Assembly (NCBI GenBank): GCA_025352105.1
Contig: JANXUB010000009.1
Span: 1 to 49,606 of the forward strand
DNA length: 49,606 nt
From: Burkholderiales bacterium
GTDB taxonomy: Bacteria; Pseudomonadota; Gammaproteobacteria; Burkholderiales; Casimicrobiaceae
Direction: 5' to 3'
The notes beneath the pieces are model-generated. The model made no database searches. It was given only the letters and a program-made list of their open reading frames with translations, and was not told where the DNA came from. Position numbers and translations under genes: made by a program. How positions within the stretch are numbered: position 1 is the first letter of the stretch; every line of letters starts with the position of its first letter. Of this stretch, positions 18,353-26,751 are shown one piece after another.

Positions 18353-19510
18353 CTAGCCGCGTTGACTCAGATCAATGACCATGCGCACAAGATCTGGAAG
18401 CGAGTCGGCTTCCATTTTGGCCATGACTTTGGCGCGATGATTTTCAATAGTGCGGGGGCTCGCTCCCAGCATCTGTCCAATCGATTTACTCGACTTTCCT
18501 TCGACGAGCACATCCATCACTTCACGTTCTCGCTCGGTCAGCGTACGGATGCGCTTGGCCGTCTGTTCCCGCCGCAAGTCGTCGCGCCGGGATCGCGCCT
18601 CAAATTCCGGGAAGTAGAGCCTGAACATTCCGCGACCCGCCTCCTTGGCGGCGTACATCGCTACATCAGCCATTCTGAGCAAAGCATCGAGATCGCGCGT
18701 ATCGCTCGGCGAGGCTGCGATACCCGCGCTCGCCGTCACTTCAATTTTCTCGGCGTCTATCGTAAAGGGGCTTCTAATGCTCTGCAGCACCCGGTTTGCC
18801 ACGACAGTAGCCTGCTCTCTTTGGTCAATCGCTTCAAGTATCAATCCAAACTCATCACCCGAAACGCGACCCACCGAGTCCGCGTCGCGTACGCAGTCGG
18901 TGAGTCGTCGCGCAACTTCTTGAAGCAACGAGTCCGCAACGTTCGCGCCATAGCGACTGTTGACGGCCTTGAAGCCGTCCAGGTTGATCAGCATCACGGC
19001 AACCTGTCGTCCATGGCGTTGCGCCCGGGCCATAGCCCCTTTGAGGCGATCGCGAAAATCGGTTCGATTCGGCAGCTCAGTCAGGATGTCATGTCGGGAC
19101 ATGAATTGAAGTCGTCGCTCAAGCCGCTGCGTGCTACCCACGTCCCGCGCGACAGCCATAACGGCTTCCCTACCCTCAAATCGGCATTGCAGTATCGCCA
19201 GATTGACCCGCACCTCGACACCGTCCAGACGCCGCAGGTTGGTGTCAGCAAACGGCGCGGACAAAGATCCAACATGGGGATTCATGTCCGGTGGAAAGGC
19301 GATGCGATTTCCCGGTTGTCCCACGATTTGATCAGGACGAATCGCACCCAGTACCCCCAACGCCGCTTCGTTTGCAAAGGCGATTTTTTCACCCGTCAAC
19401 ATCAGAACCGCTTGGTCGCACACGGTGGCGAGTTGTTGAAATCGCGATTCCGACTCATTTGTTTGTTCGTGATTAACAGAAATATTCACTGTTTTCCGTT
19501 CTTTAAGCAA
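18353..19510 (-). CDS. PAS-GGDEF protein with C-terminal LuxR-type HTH
   Basis: 385 residues from a TTG at 19510; a GTG at 19489 is the alternative start. Residues ~20-130 are PAS-like (CDQAVLMLTGEKIAFANEAA). A GGDEF domain follows from SRHDILTELPNRTDF. Its signature is SGDEF at 217-221, with Ser for the first Gly, and an RxxD (RDAD) lies five residues upstream. The C-terminus from ~325 is a LuxR/GerE helix-turn-helix: LTEREREVMDVLVEGKSSKS, then ASPRTIENHRAKVMAKM. No membrane segment is visible, so this looks like a cytoplasmic DNA-binding protein sensing or making c-di-GMP. The fusion is uncommon. It is the closest relative in the window of the pseudogene at 3156-3960. Confidence 0.9.
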   Translation of the reverse strand: MLKERKTVNISVNHEQTNESESRFQQLATVCDQAVLMLTGEKIAFANEAALGVLGAIRPDQIVGQPGNRIAFPPDMNPHVGSLSAPFADTNLRRLDGVEVRVNLAILQCRFEGREAVMAVARDVGSTQRLERRLQFMSRHDILTELPNRTDFRDRLKGAMARAQRHGRQVAVMLINLDGFKAVNSRYGANVADSLLQEVARRLTDCVRDADSVGRVSGDEFGLILEAIDQREQATVVANRVLQSIRSPFTIDAEKIEVTASAGIAASPSDTRDLDALLRMADVAMYAAKEAGRGMFRLYFPEFEARSRRDDLRREQTAKRIRTLTEREREVMDVLVEGKSSKSIGQMLGASPRTIENHRAKVMAKMEADSLPDLVRMVIDLSQRG

Positions 19511-19782
19511 TATGGTCTAGCCAGCCACACAACCGCTCATGGCGATCCGAACCTGAAGTGTACGGCGACATTCGGCCACAATGCGGCATCGCGACCAGCA
19601 TCGCCGCACTGCGATGCCTTGCATAGCGTTAGTAGAAAGCGAGCCGTTATAGCGGTCTCGGCGGATGTGGCACCGAGACCCGCAAGTGCATCAAACGGCG
19701 GTTTCTCAGAGGTTCTCATTCGAGCAACCCTGCGTTCGCTGCCGCTGGTCTGCGATTTCAAACGTTCTGAGGACCATAAAGC

Positions 19783-20904
19783 ATGATAAACACAATCTGG
19801 ATCAACGGCAGATTTCTGTCGCGTCCGGTCTCCGGAGTGGAGCGTGTGGCGAGCGAGACTTTGAGCGAATTGGTAAGGGCTGTCGGGCGAGGTGGAGGCG
19901 CCCTGGACATCGCTGGCGTGCGCTACAACTTGAAATTTGTGGCACCCGCAGTGGCCGATCGATCAACCATGCAACGACGCGCAAAGGACATCGGTTTAGA
20001 GGTTGTTTTTTGCGGACGCTTTGCAGGGCATGTGTGGGAGCAATTTGAGCTTCCGCTTTTTGTTGGTCGAGATTGGTTGCTGAATCTCTGCAACACGGCA
20101 CCGGCGGTCAAACGGCGCCAGCTTGTTTTCATTCACGACGCTGGCGTTTGGGCGATTCCACACTGTTACAAGTGGACGTTTCGGATGTGGTATCGAGCAT
20201 TGTTTCGCGTGCTTTCGTGGCGCGGCGTCGGACTGATGACGAACTCGGCGTTTTCTGCTTCCGAGCTTGCCAGATATTTAAGGATATCGATAGCCAGGAT
20301 AAGTGTCGCTTCGCTTGGCACCGATCATATGAATTGCGGAGTTCTTCCGCGCGATGCGCTCTCCCGATTGTCGGTTCCTGACGCACGATTTCTGCTTGCC
20401 GTTGCCAGTCAGAATCCCAACAAGAATTTTGCCCTGATCGAGAAAGCCCTCGCTTTGCTAGGAGCATCAGCACCTGTTTGTATTGTTGTTGGGCAGGTGC
20501 GGGCCGACGTTTTTTCGAGCAGCGAACCGGCCCCGACGGCGCTGCGCTATTGTGGATATGTGAGCGACGATGAGTTGAAGGCGCTATTTGACCGCGCGAC
20601 TTGCCTGATCTATCCATCGTTCTATGAGGGATTTGGCCTGCCACCACTGGAAGCGATGGCGCGCGGATGCCCGGTTATTTCGAGCAACACGTCGGCGCTG
20701 CCCGAGACCTGTGGTGATGCGGCCACGTACTGCGATCCGACCGACCCAGCTGATCTGGCACACGCCATGCGCGAACTTGTCGACAACCCCGCGTATCGCG
20801 ATCAGATGGTGGAAAGAGGGCGCTTGCGCGCTTCTCGATTCCGGTGGGAAACCACCGCTGCCGTCTTGCTTCGCGTGATCGAAACCAAGATATCTTCGGC
20901 TTAG
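19783..20904 (+). CDS. Glycosyltransferase, GT4 family
   Basis: 373 residues with a GT-B fold. The N-terminal acceptor half begins MINTIWINGRFLSRPVSGVE. The C-terminal donor half carries the GT4 signature SFYEGFGLPPLEAMARGCPV with the E-x7-E pair, followed by SNTSALPETCGDAA. A GAGG ribosome site lies ~10 nt before the ATG. It is the first gene of a two-gene + strand unit, 16 bp before the next glycosyltransferase, and likely adds a sugar to the lipid-linked repeat unit of the adjacent exopolysaccharide on the inner face of the inner membrane. The sugar specificity cannot be read from sequence. Confidence 0.88.
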   Translation: MINTIWINGRFLSRPVSGVERVASETLSELVRAVGRGGGALDIAGVRYNLKFVAPAVADRSTMQRRAKDIGLEVVFCGRFAGHVWEQFELPLFVGRDWLLNLCNTAPAVKRRQLVFIHDAGVWAIPHCYKWTFRMWYRALFRVLSWRGVGLMTNSAFSASELARYLRISIARISVASLGTDHMNCGVLPRDALSRLSVPDARFLLAVASQNPNKNFALIEKALALLGASAPVCIVVGQVRADVFSSSEPAPTALRYCGYVSDDELKALFDRATCLIYPSFYEGFGLPPLEAMARGCPVISSNTSALPETCGDAATYCDPTDPADLAHAMRELVDNPAYRDQMVERGRLRASRFRWETTAAVLLRVIETKISSA

Positions 20905-20920
20905 AGAATCAGGAAACTTT

Positions 20921-22084
20921 ATGAAAGTCGCGGTAGTTCACGATTGGTGCGTCACCTACGGAGGTGCCGAGCGCGTCCTCGAACGGATTCTCGACATGTA
21001 TCCGGAGGCTGATCTCTTTTCGCTCATCGATAAAGTGCCAGATGGCCAGCGCGAATTTATGCGCGGGAAGCAGCCGCAGACTACGTTTTTTCAAAAAATC
21101 CCCAACATAGAAAAACATTATCGGAAGTTGCTGGCGCTCATGCCACATGCCGTCGAGCAGTTCGATCTGAGCGGCTACGACTTGATCATTTCCAGTCACT
21201 ACAGTGTTGCCAAAGGCGTGATCACCGGGCCGCGCCAAACGCACGTCTGTTACTGCCATTCGCCCATGCGTTACGCTTGGGACATGCAGCACAGTGCGCT
21301 CGCGGATGCTGGCTTGAACCGGGGGCTTAAGTCGATCCTTGCGCGCTGGCAACTCCACCATCTTCGGCAATGGGATGCGCGCTGCGCAAACAACGTTGAC
21401 GTGTTCATCGCCAATTCTTCATTCGTTTCTGATCGCATCTGGCGGTGCTACAGGCGGCAATCTACGGTCATACCGCCACCCGTCGATGTCGCATCGTTTG
21501 CGTTGCAATCAGAAAAAGATGACTACTACATCAGCGTCGGTCGACTCGTCACATACAAAAAAGTTGACCTGCTGCTGGAGGCATTTCGACAACTGCCTGA
21601 AAAGAAGCTGATCGTCGTAGGCGACGGGCCCGAATTGACCGCCCTGCGCGCCAAGGCACCGAGCAACGTCGAGCTGCTGGGGCGGCAACCGTTTGCAGCA
21701 ATGTGTGAGCTGGTGGCCCGGGCCCGCGCTCTTGTGTTTGCTGCCTACGAGGACTTCGGAATCGTGCCGCTGGAGGCGCAGGCTGCGGGCACTCCAGTAA
21801 TTGCGTTCGGCAGCGGCGGTTCGCTGGAAACCGTGGTCGGTTACGGTTCCCCGCAAGAACATAGTGGATCGAGTGAGCGAGGCGTGCGCCCTCCCACAGG
21901 TCTCTTTTTCTATCAACAGAGCGTGAATTCTGTTCGCGATGCGATCAATAGGTTTGAGCAACTGCCAGCCGGCACGATTACGCCAGAAAACTGTCGCGAG
22001 CATGCGTTGGCATTCAACGGCGAGCGATTTGACGTGGAATTTCGCTCGCGGGTTGAGGCGGCGCTCAGCGATCGCAGGTATTAA
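20921..22084 (+). CDS. Glycosyltransferase, GT4 family (WbaZ-like)
   Basis: 387 residues. The N-terminus MKVAVVHDWCVTYGGAERVL is typical of the WbaZ-like mannosyl/glucosyltransferase group. So is the segment TGPRQTHVCYCHSPMRYAWD. The donor half has GRLVTYKKVDLLLEAF, VVGDGPEL and EDFGIVPLEAQAAGTPVIAF with the E-x7-E pair. The ribosome site AGGA lies six nt before the ATG. The 3' end overlaps by 20 bp the stop region of the convergent glycoside hydrolase gene, so no terminator can stand between them. Confidence 0.88.
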   Translation: MKVAVVHDWCVTYGGAERVLERILDMYPEADLFSLIDKVPDGQREFMRGKQPQTTFFQKIPNIEKHYRKLLALMPHAVEQFDLSGYDLIISSHYSVAKGVITGPRQTHVCYCHSPMRYAWDMQHSALADAGLNRGLKSILARWQLHHLRQWDARCANNVDVFIANSSFVSDRIWRCYRRQSTVIPPPVDVASFALQSEKDDYYISVGRLVTYKKVDLLLEAFRQLPEKKLIVVGDGPELTALRAKAPSNVELLGRQPFAAMCELVARARALVFAAYEDFGIVPLEAQAAGTPVIAFGSGGSLETVVGYGSPQEHSGSSERGVRPPTGLFFYQQSVNSVRDAINRFEQLPAGTITPENCREHALAFNGERFDVEFRSRVEAALSDRRY

Positions 22085-23099
22085 TAGCGAACGCGGGGCG
22101 TGCAGTACCGTCCTGGCGGATAAGCCCAAATCGATGCTCTGCATTAGTGGGATCTGGCCCGGAATCAACGTGACCATAGAAGTAAATTGAACCTACGCCA
22201 GGAATCAACGAGAGCAAGGATCGTGTCGCACAAACGTGGTTGCGCTGAACGGACTCAGTGCTGCCTGGGCTTTTCCAAAGCGTTGCGACGTGTGTTGGCC
22301 ATCCGATTTCGGTGATATGCAACGGTTTACCGCGGCTGTAGCCGAGAATGCGCCTCACCCAGTCGGATGCGACTTGCGGCGTTGATGCTTTGCGCGACCA
22401 GACATACGCGTGGACCGATATACCGTCCACCAGATCGAGCAGGCCAAGTTCGACGAGCGCACGCAGATAGCCTCTATCAACTGCCTCGGGCGTTACAGAG
22501 CCAGCTATTATTTTTATATCCGGGGCGCTTCGACGAATGACCGGAACGACTTCTCGCAAAAGAGCAAGATAGTCTTCAGGCTTTCCCGGCGATCCGCCAC
22601 CGATGCTGATGTCCCATTCATTCCAGATTTCAAGGGCGGCTACTTGCCGGTGCACGTTTTCGGCGACGAATTGCGCGTAGCGCGTAAACGCCAAACGTTC
22701 AGCGGCAGTCGAGGGTTTCATACCGCGGGTGTGAACCGGGTGACCATAACCCAGTAGCAGGACGGGGAAGATACCGCTTGACCGGCTAGCAGCCAAGAGC
22801 GCTTTGATCGGGGCCGGTAGGTCGTAAACGCCGGGCGAAGTCTCGGTATGCGACCAGTAAACCTCGTCGCGGACACCGGCCCAGCCGTTGGCTGCTAATC
22901 TGGGTATTTCGACCGCCGGGTCGCCTACACCCTGTGCAAAGTGGGTGGAAATACCCAGCGTGATTGATCCCGAGTTGGGTATCCGTGCGGTTTCGGCCTC
23001 TGCTTGAATGCACGCCCAAAGCAGCCAAAAGGCCAGCCACCGCAAGCGCTTGGGTGGGTTGTTGTCGTTTTTACCCACGCTCGCGGAAGGCAGGTGCAT
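22065..23099 (-). CDS. Secreted GH-A clan glycoside hydrolase (PslG-like role)
   Basis: 344 residues. A basic N-terminus and a hydrophobic segment (WLAFWLLWACIQAEA) indicate Sec export to the periplasm. The (beta/alpha)8 hydrolase features of clan GH-A are visible: acid/base E161 in IWNEWD and nucleophile E264 in HITEIGWPT, with AYVWS and YFYGHVD between and after. Hydrolases of this type in polysaccharide loci (PslG of Psl is the known case) trim or release polymer in the periplasm. It is the last gene of the minus-strand operon. The ATG at 23099 overlaps the preceding polymerase gene by 29 bp; a GTG at 23078 would cut the overlap to 8 bp. Neither has a clear ribosome site. Confidence 0.85.
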   Translation of the reverse strand: MHLPSASVGKNDNNPPKRLRWLAFWLLWACIQAEAETARIPNSGSITLGISTHFAQGVGDPAVEIPRLAANGWAGVRDEVYWSHTETSPGVYDLPAPIKALLAASRSSGIFPVLLLGYGHPVHTRGMKPSTAAERLAFTRYAQFVAENVHRQVAALEIWNEWDISIGGGSPGKPEDYLALLREVVPVIRRSAPDIKIIAGSVTPEAVDRGYLRALVELGLLDLVDGISVHAYVWSRKASTPQVASDWVRRILGYSRGKPLHITEIGWPTHVATLWKSPGSTESVQRNHVCATRSLLSLIPGVGSIYFYGHVDSGPDPTNAEHRFGLIRQDGTARPAFAINTCDR

Positions 23100-24324
23100 C
23101 AGCAGAAATTCGCGCTACCAGTGCAAGAATCAGAGCGACTGAAGCGTTTTCGATCGCGTTCGTCGTAAGCCCGTAGGTTAGGGTGACGAGGAACAGAACT
23201 AGTGGTACGCGCCCAAGCCGCTCTTTGCTGATTCTTAGATGCGCAACTTGCCAGCAAACATAGAGGGTCAGGGGGGCAGCAAGCATCCCCAGCGTCACAA
23301 AGATGTACAGGTGAAGATTGTCACCTGCATTAAAAAGATGTGGCTCGAAATAGGTTTGGGCGGTTCCCAATGCGCCCAAACCGCGCCCCGTAAGCCACGT
23401 ACCGCGCTCAAACCAGAGATCGAATGCTTCCGGCCACATGTTGCGCAGGCGATCCTCGTACGAGTGCAACGACGATGACGTATTGAGCGCATTGAGGCGA
23501 GGGTTGTAGAGCAGACCGATCAGCGGCATTGCCCAGCCGAATGCCACAAGAACCGCGATAGTCGGAATGCGGATGCGGCGTAAGGCAACCGGAGATATCT
23601 CAGTGCACATGACGGCAACGGCGAGCACAACGAGCACCGTTTTTGAGTTGGTTAACCAGATACAGTAGGCCGTGGCACTGTACATGACTACTCGCCACGT
23701 ACGCTTAGCTGTGTGACCGCAGGCCACGGTAAGCAGAATGACCGATTGAATGGCGGCATCAAACGACGCGCGTGACACGCCGCTGTAGCGCTGCACGTCA
23801 CCCGACCACCATTCGCGGCCGGTCTCAACGGACACGCTGCCGACCGAATATTCGAAGCCGACCCACGGAAAAGCCAGATAGGGATTGAGCACTACGGCGA
23901 CAACTACGCATGCCCACAATACGCCGATCATGCGGGGCCAGTGACCAATCCTCTGCCAAGCTGGTGCCAGCAGTAAACCGATGTAGATGGGGATAAAGAG
24001 ATAGGTGGCGAAGGCGACCTGCGCTGGGTTCGGAATCATTAGCATGCCAACGAATATGGAGTATCCAAGGCACGCACACAACATCAGCGCGCGCGCACCA
24101 AAAGCACCCTTGGCAAACTGATAGGCGAGGGTGAGCATTGCGACGGCCAATCCACCGATGATCGGAAGGTACGCCGCAACCGCAAGCCCTGCGCTCGCCA
24201 ACATCCAGCGCAGTGGTCCAGAAAAAATCGTCGACAGCATGAATGCGAGTGCGCCGATCAATTGCAATCGATTGAGCCACTGCGGTTGTTCGGCTGCGAA
24301 TTGCCGATTACCTGGGTTGATCAC
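23071..24324 (-). CDS. O-antigen/EPS polymerase-like membrane protein (Wzy type)
   Basis: About 417 residues, nearly all hydrophobic, with 10-12 predicted TM helices. A large periplasmic loop near the C-terminal third contains SSSLHSYEDRLRNMWPEAFD, then RGLGALGTAQ and NAGDNLHLY. This is the layout of Wzy polymerases and O-antigen ligases, which join lipid-linked repeat units in the periplasm. The frame extends to 24501, but that extension is Arg-rich, lies inside the upstream glycosyltransferase and has no family features. I therefore place the start at the GTG 24324 (VINPGNRQFAAEQP), preceded by AGAGG at close spacing and overlapping the upstream gene by 17 bp. Confidence 0.8.
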   Translation of the reverse strand: MINPGNRQFAAEQPQWLNRLQLIGALAFMLSTIFSGPLRWMLASAGLAVAAYLPIIGGLAVAMLTLAYQFAKGAFGARALMLCACLGYSIFVGMLMIPNPAQVAFATYLFIPIYIGLLLAPAWQRIGHWPRMIGVLWACVVVAVVLNPYLAFPWVGFEYSVGSVSVETGREWWSGDVQRYSGVSRASFDAAIQSVILLTVACGHTAKRTWRVVMYSATAYCIWLTNSKTVLVVLAVAVMCTEISPVALRRIRIPTIAVLVAFGWAMPLIGLLYNPRLNALNTSSSLHSYEDRLRNMWPEAFDLWFERGTWLTGRGLGALGTAQTYFEPHLFNAGDNLHLYIFVTLGMLAAPLTLYVCWQVAHLRISKERLGRVPLVLFLVTLTYGLTTNAIENASVALILALVARISADAPAFRERG

Positions 24325-25528
24325 AAACCTCTTCGAGCAAATTCTCGTAGGCATCTGCCTGACGCTCGGGGCGAAACGCCAAAGACCGTTGCATCGCGGC
24401 CGAGCTGTGCGCCAGGAGCATCGCCGGGGAATCGATATAGCCCCGAATGGCTGTTGCGAGCGCTTCAACGTCGCCAGAGGTGACAACCGTTCCGCAGTCA
24501 AGCCGCGGAATTTCTGGCAAGCCTCCCTGATCCGACACTATGACCGGTCGTCCGAATACAAGCGACTCAAAGGCGACGTTGCCAAGCCCCTCAAATGCGC
24601 GCGATGGCACAGCGACGATATCTACGCACGAAAAAAAAGAATGCGGCGGCTGTTGCCCGAGAAAGCTTGACTGCGGAACGCCATACTCGCGGATCAGGCT
24701 CTGGATGTACGCTGGTTTACCCTCGCCAGCGATCAGCAAGCGGGCTCCAGTGCCTTCTAGTTTTCGCCACGCTGCGCAAAGCGTATCAATGCCTTTTTCG
24801 CCTTCGACCCGCCCCATAAATCCAATGGTCAAGCCATGATTTGGTAGTGCGACGCTAGGCAGCGGCGGACAGGTTTTTGGCCACTCGCCGCGCCACGAGT
24901 TGTGTACCACGCGCTTTGTTTTGTGTGAGCCAAACATGCCAAACTGCGCATTACGATCCAGGATTGCCTGACTCACCGCGATGACCGCCGTCACATGGTG
25001 TTGTGCCGCACGTCGCGTGGTGCTCAGAACGCGACATGAGGTGCATTGTTTAGTGCATGCCGTGCCGCCACGAAACATCGCAGTTTGCGGACAGATTAAA
25101 GACTGGTCGTGGATAACGTGGATCACTGGAATTTTGCGCTTCGCGGCCTGCCACCACACATTGCAAGACCATCCTTGAAGATTGTGGGTCAGCAGCATAT
25201 CGGGGCGGTCGGCGTCGAGTGCGTGCCCAAGAATATTTCCCATTGCCGGGTTCCACGCGTCTCGCAGATGCCATGCGAATGTCTGCAATTTCGGGCGAGT
25301 TGCGCCATCAAATGGCCAGTAGAAATTGCGCAGTCCGACATACTTTCCCTGAAAGTGCTCTGACACATGATCCGCGACCACGGCGTCGGTCGGTACGGTC
25401 GACATGACACGAATGCTGTGGCCTCTTGCAGCAAGGGAGTTTGAGACGGTAGCAACGGTTCGCTCGGCACCACCCACCAGGTAGGGAGGTTGCAACGTAT
25501 TTACGTGAAGAAGTTTGATTTTTTTCAT
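24308..25528 (-). CDS. Glycosyltransferase, GT4 family
   Basis: 406 residues starting MKKIKLLHVNTLQPPYLVGG, the usual glycine-rich acceptor-side loop. The centre has a cysteine group (CPQTAMFRGGTACTKQCTSC) seen in a subset of GT4 enzymes. The donor half has GFMGRVEGEKGIDTL, LLIAGEGKP and SRAFEGLGNVAFESLVFGRP with the paired glutamates. Its ATG overlaps the flippase stop by 4 bp (ATGA), so it is translationally coupled within the operon. Likely a cytoplasmic enzyme building the repeat unit on the polyprenyl carrier; the sugar is unknown. Confidence 0.88.
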   Translation of the reverse strand: MKKIKLLHVNTLQPPYLVGGAERTVATVSNSLAARGHSIRVMSTVPTDAVVADHVSEHFQGKYVGLRNFYWPFDGATRPKLQTFAWHLRDAWNPAMGNILGHALDADRPDMLLTHNLQGWSCNVWWQAAKRKIPVIHVIHDQSLICPQTAMFRGGTACTKQCTSCRVLSTTRRAAQHHVTAVIAVSQAILDRNAQFGMFGSHKTKRVVHNSWRGEWPKTCPPLPSVALPNHGLTIGFMGRVEGEKGIDTLCAAWRKLEGTGARLLIAGEGKPAYIQSLIREYGVPQSSFLGQQPPHSFFSCVDIVAVPSRAFEGLGNVAFESLVFGRPVIVSDQGGLPEIPRLDCGTVVTSGDVEALATAIRGYIDSPAMLLAHSSAAMQRSLAFRPERQADAYENLLEEVCDQPR

Positions 25529-26751
25529 AAGACTCCGAGAGACTTGCTAACGCGCCACACAAAAAAGACTTCGCAAAGTGCAATCGCGCATGCACTTCCA
25601 AAAGCACCCCACAGCATTGAGCAGGGGACAAGTAGCACCCACTGCAGCAGCAGCCCCCACCGCATCGCCAACCAAAAGTGTCGGGCGCGGCCAGCTGCCA
25701 CGTACGCGCGAAGCTCCATGCCTCGCACCAAGACGTGCAATGCCATCCAAATGGCCAATATTTGTAAGACTGACGACACATGATGTGAGTCGGAAAACTT
25801 CGATCCGGCAATCAGCGTTATCCAGAAGGGCGCACCAACGAACAGCACAATTGCAGCGCCCAGCGCAGCAGCGCCGAGCTTCATCAATTCGGGGGCACGC
25901 ACCAGACTTGACGGGAGGGCCGCGCCCGCTTTGTAGCTCCTCGCCCAGCCGGGTAATTTCGCTTGCAGTATTGGCTGGAACATGGCGTATCCGGTTCGGG
26001 AAAGCTTGTCGCACAGCGCGTAGATGCCGGCTTCAGCGGTTCCCGACACGAGCCCGAGCACAATTACCGGTACGCTTCCCATGGCTTGCATTTGAATTTC
26101 CGGAACGTACGACGGGCGAGCGCGTTTCACTAACAACCACGCCAGCCGCGAGCTAAATCGACCGTAACTGGGCAGCCGATGTTTTCCGCGCACCAGATGC
26201 GCGACGATTCCCGAGGCTAACGTTGCACTGCTCTGCAGCGCGATGGCAATCGCTACGTCGTCGGGACTGTGCACCATGAGGAACACAAGAATTACTGCGA
26301 GGCCTCGGCCTGCGAGGTGATGGATGGCCGTGTACTGACTCTGCTCGGTCGCCAGGAAGTAGTAGGTGGGGAACGATAGTGTGCCGAGCACATTCAGCAT
26401 CGCTAGCGCTAGCAGAAACGGGCTTCCGTTCCACGCATTGAATGTCGCGATCAGAGCCCACAAAACGCATGAACTCACCAAAGCAAGAATCGCTCTGATG
26501 AGCTGCGTCGCAGTAAAGACGCGCTGTATTGATATCGATGAATGTTGTCGGTGCGCAAGCGCGCGGATGGCGGTTCCGTTAATGGCGCTGTCGCACGCGA
26601 GCACCACCAGAAAGGTCGCGGCAACAGTCCAGGACAACAACCCAAAGCCCTCAACGCCTAAAGTTCGTGCGAGATAGGGCACAGTAAGCAGAGGCAGGAG
26701 CGTGTTGGCGATCTGCACAACGTAGAGACCGCCAAGATTGCGCTTGTTCAA
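25525..26751 (-). CDS. Polysaccharide flippase (Wzx-type, MOP superfamily)
   Basis: 408 residues with about 12 hydrophobic segments. The N-terminus is typical of Wzx: GGLYVVQIANTLLPLLTVPY, then LARTLGVEGFGLLSW. The family moves lipid-linked repeat units across the inner membrane. The start is a TTG at 26751 that overlaps the stop of the Wzz-like gene (TTGA, 4 bp), which points to coupled translation. The gene lies between the chain-length and glycosyltransferase genes, as expected in a Wzx/Wzy pathway. Confidence 0.87.
   Translation of the reverse strand: MNKRNLGGLYVVQIANTLLPLLTVPYLARTLGVEGFGLLSWTVAATFLVVLACDSAINGTAIRALAHRQHSSISIQRVFTATQLIRAILALVSSCVLWALIATFNAWNGSPFLLALAMLNVLGTLSFPTYYFLATEQSQYTAIHHLAGRGLAVILVFLMVHSPDDVAIAIALQSSATLASGIVAHLVRGKHRLPSYGRFSSRLAWLLVKRARPSYVPEIQMQAMGSVPVIVLGLVSGTAEAGIYALCDKLSRTGYAMFQPILQAKLPGWARSYKAGAALPSSLVRAPELMKLGAAALGAAIVLFVGAPFWITLIAGSKFSDSHHVSSVLQILAIWMALHVLVRGMELRAYVAAGRARHFWLAMRWGLLLQWVLLVPCSMLWGAFGSACAIALCEVFFVWRVSKSLGVL

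Noticed and set aside
18251-19786. A 511-codon + strand frame antisense to the GGDEF-LuxR gene
   Set aside because: The minus strand has intact GGDEF and LuxR motifs; the + frame shows no family features and is a shadow.
24325-24501. N-terminal extension of the polymerase gene
   Set aside because: Arg-rich, non-hydrophobic and wholly inside the upstream glycosyltransferase gene. The GTG at 24324 gives a normal Wzy-like start.
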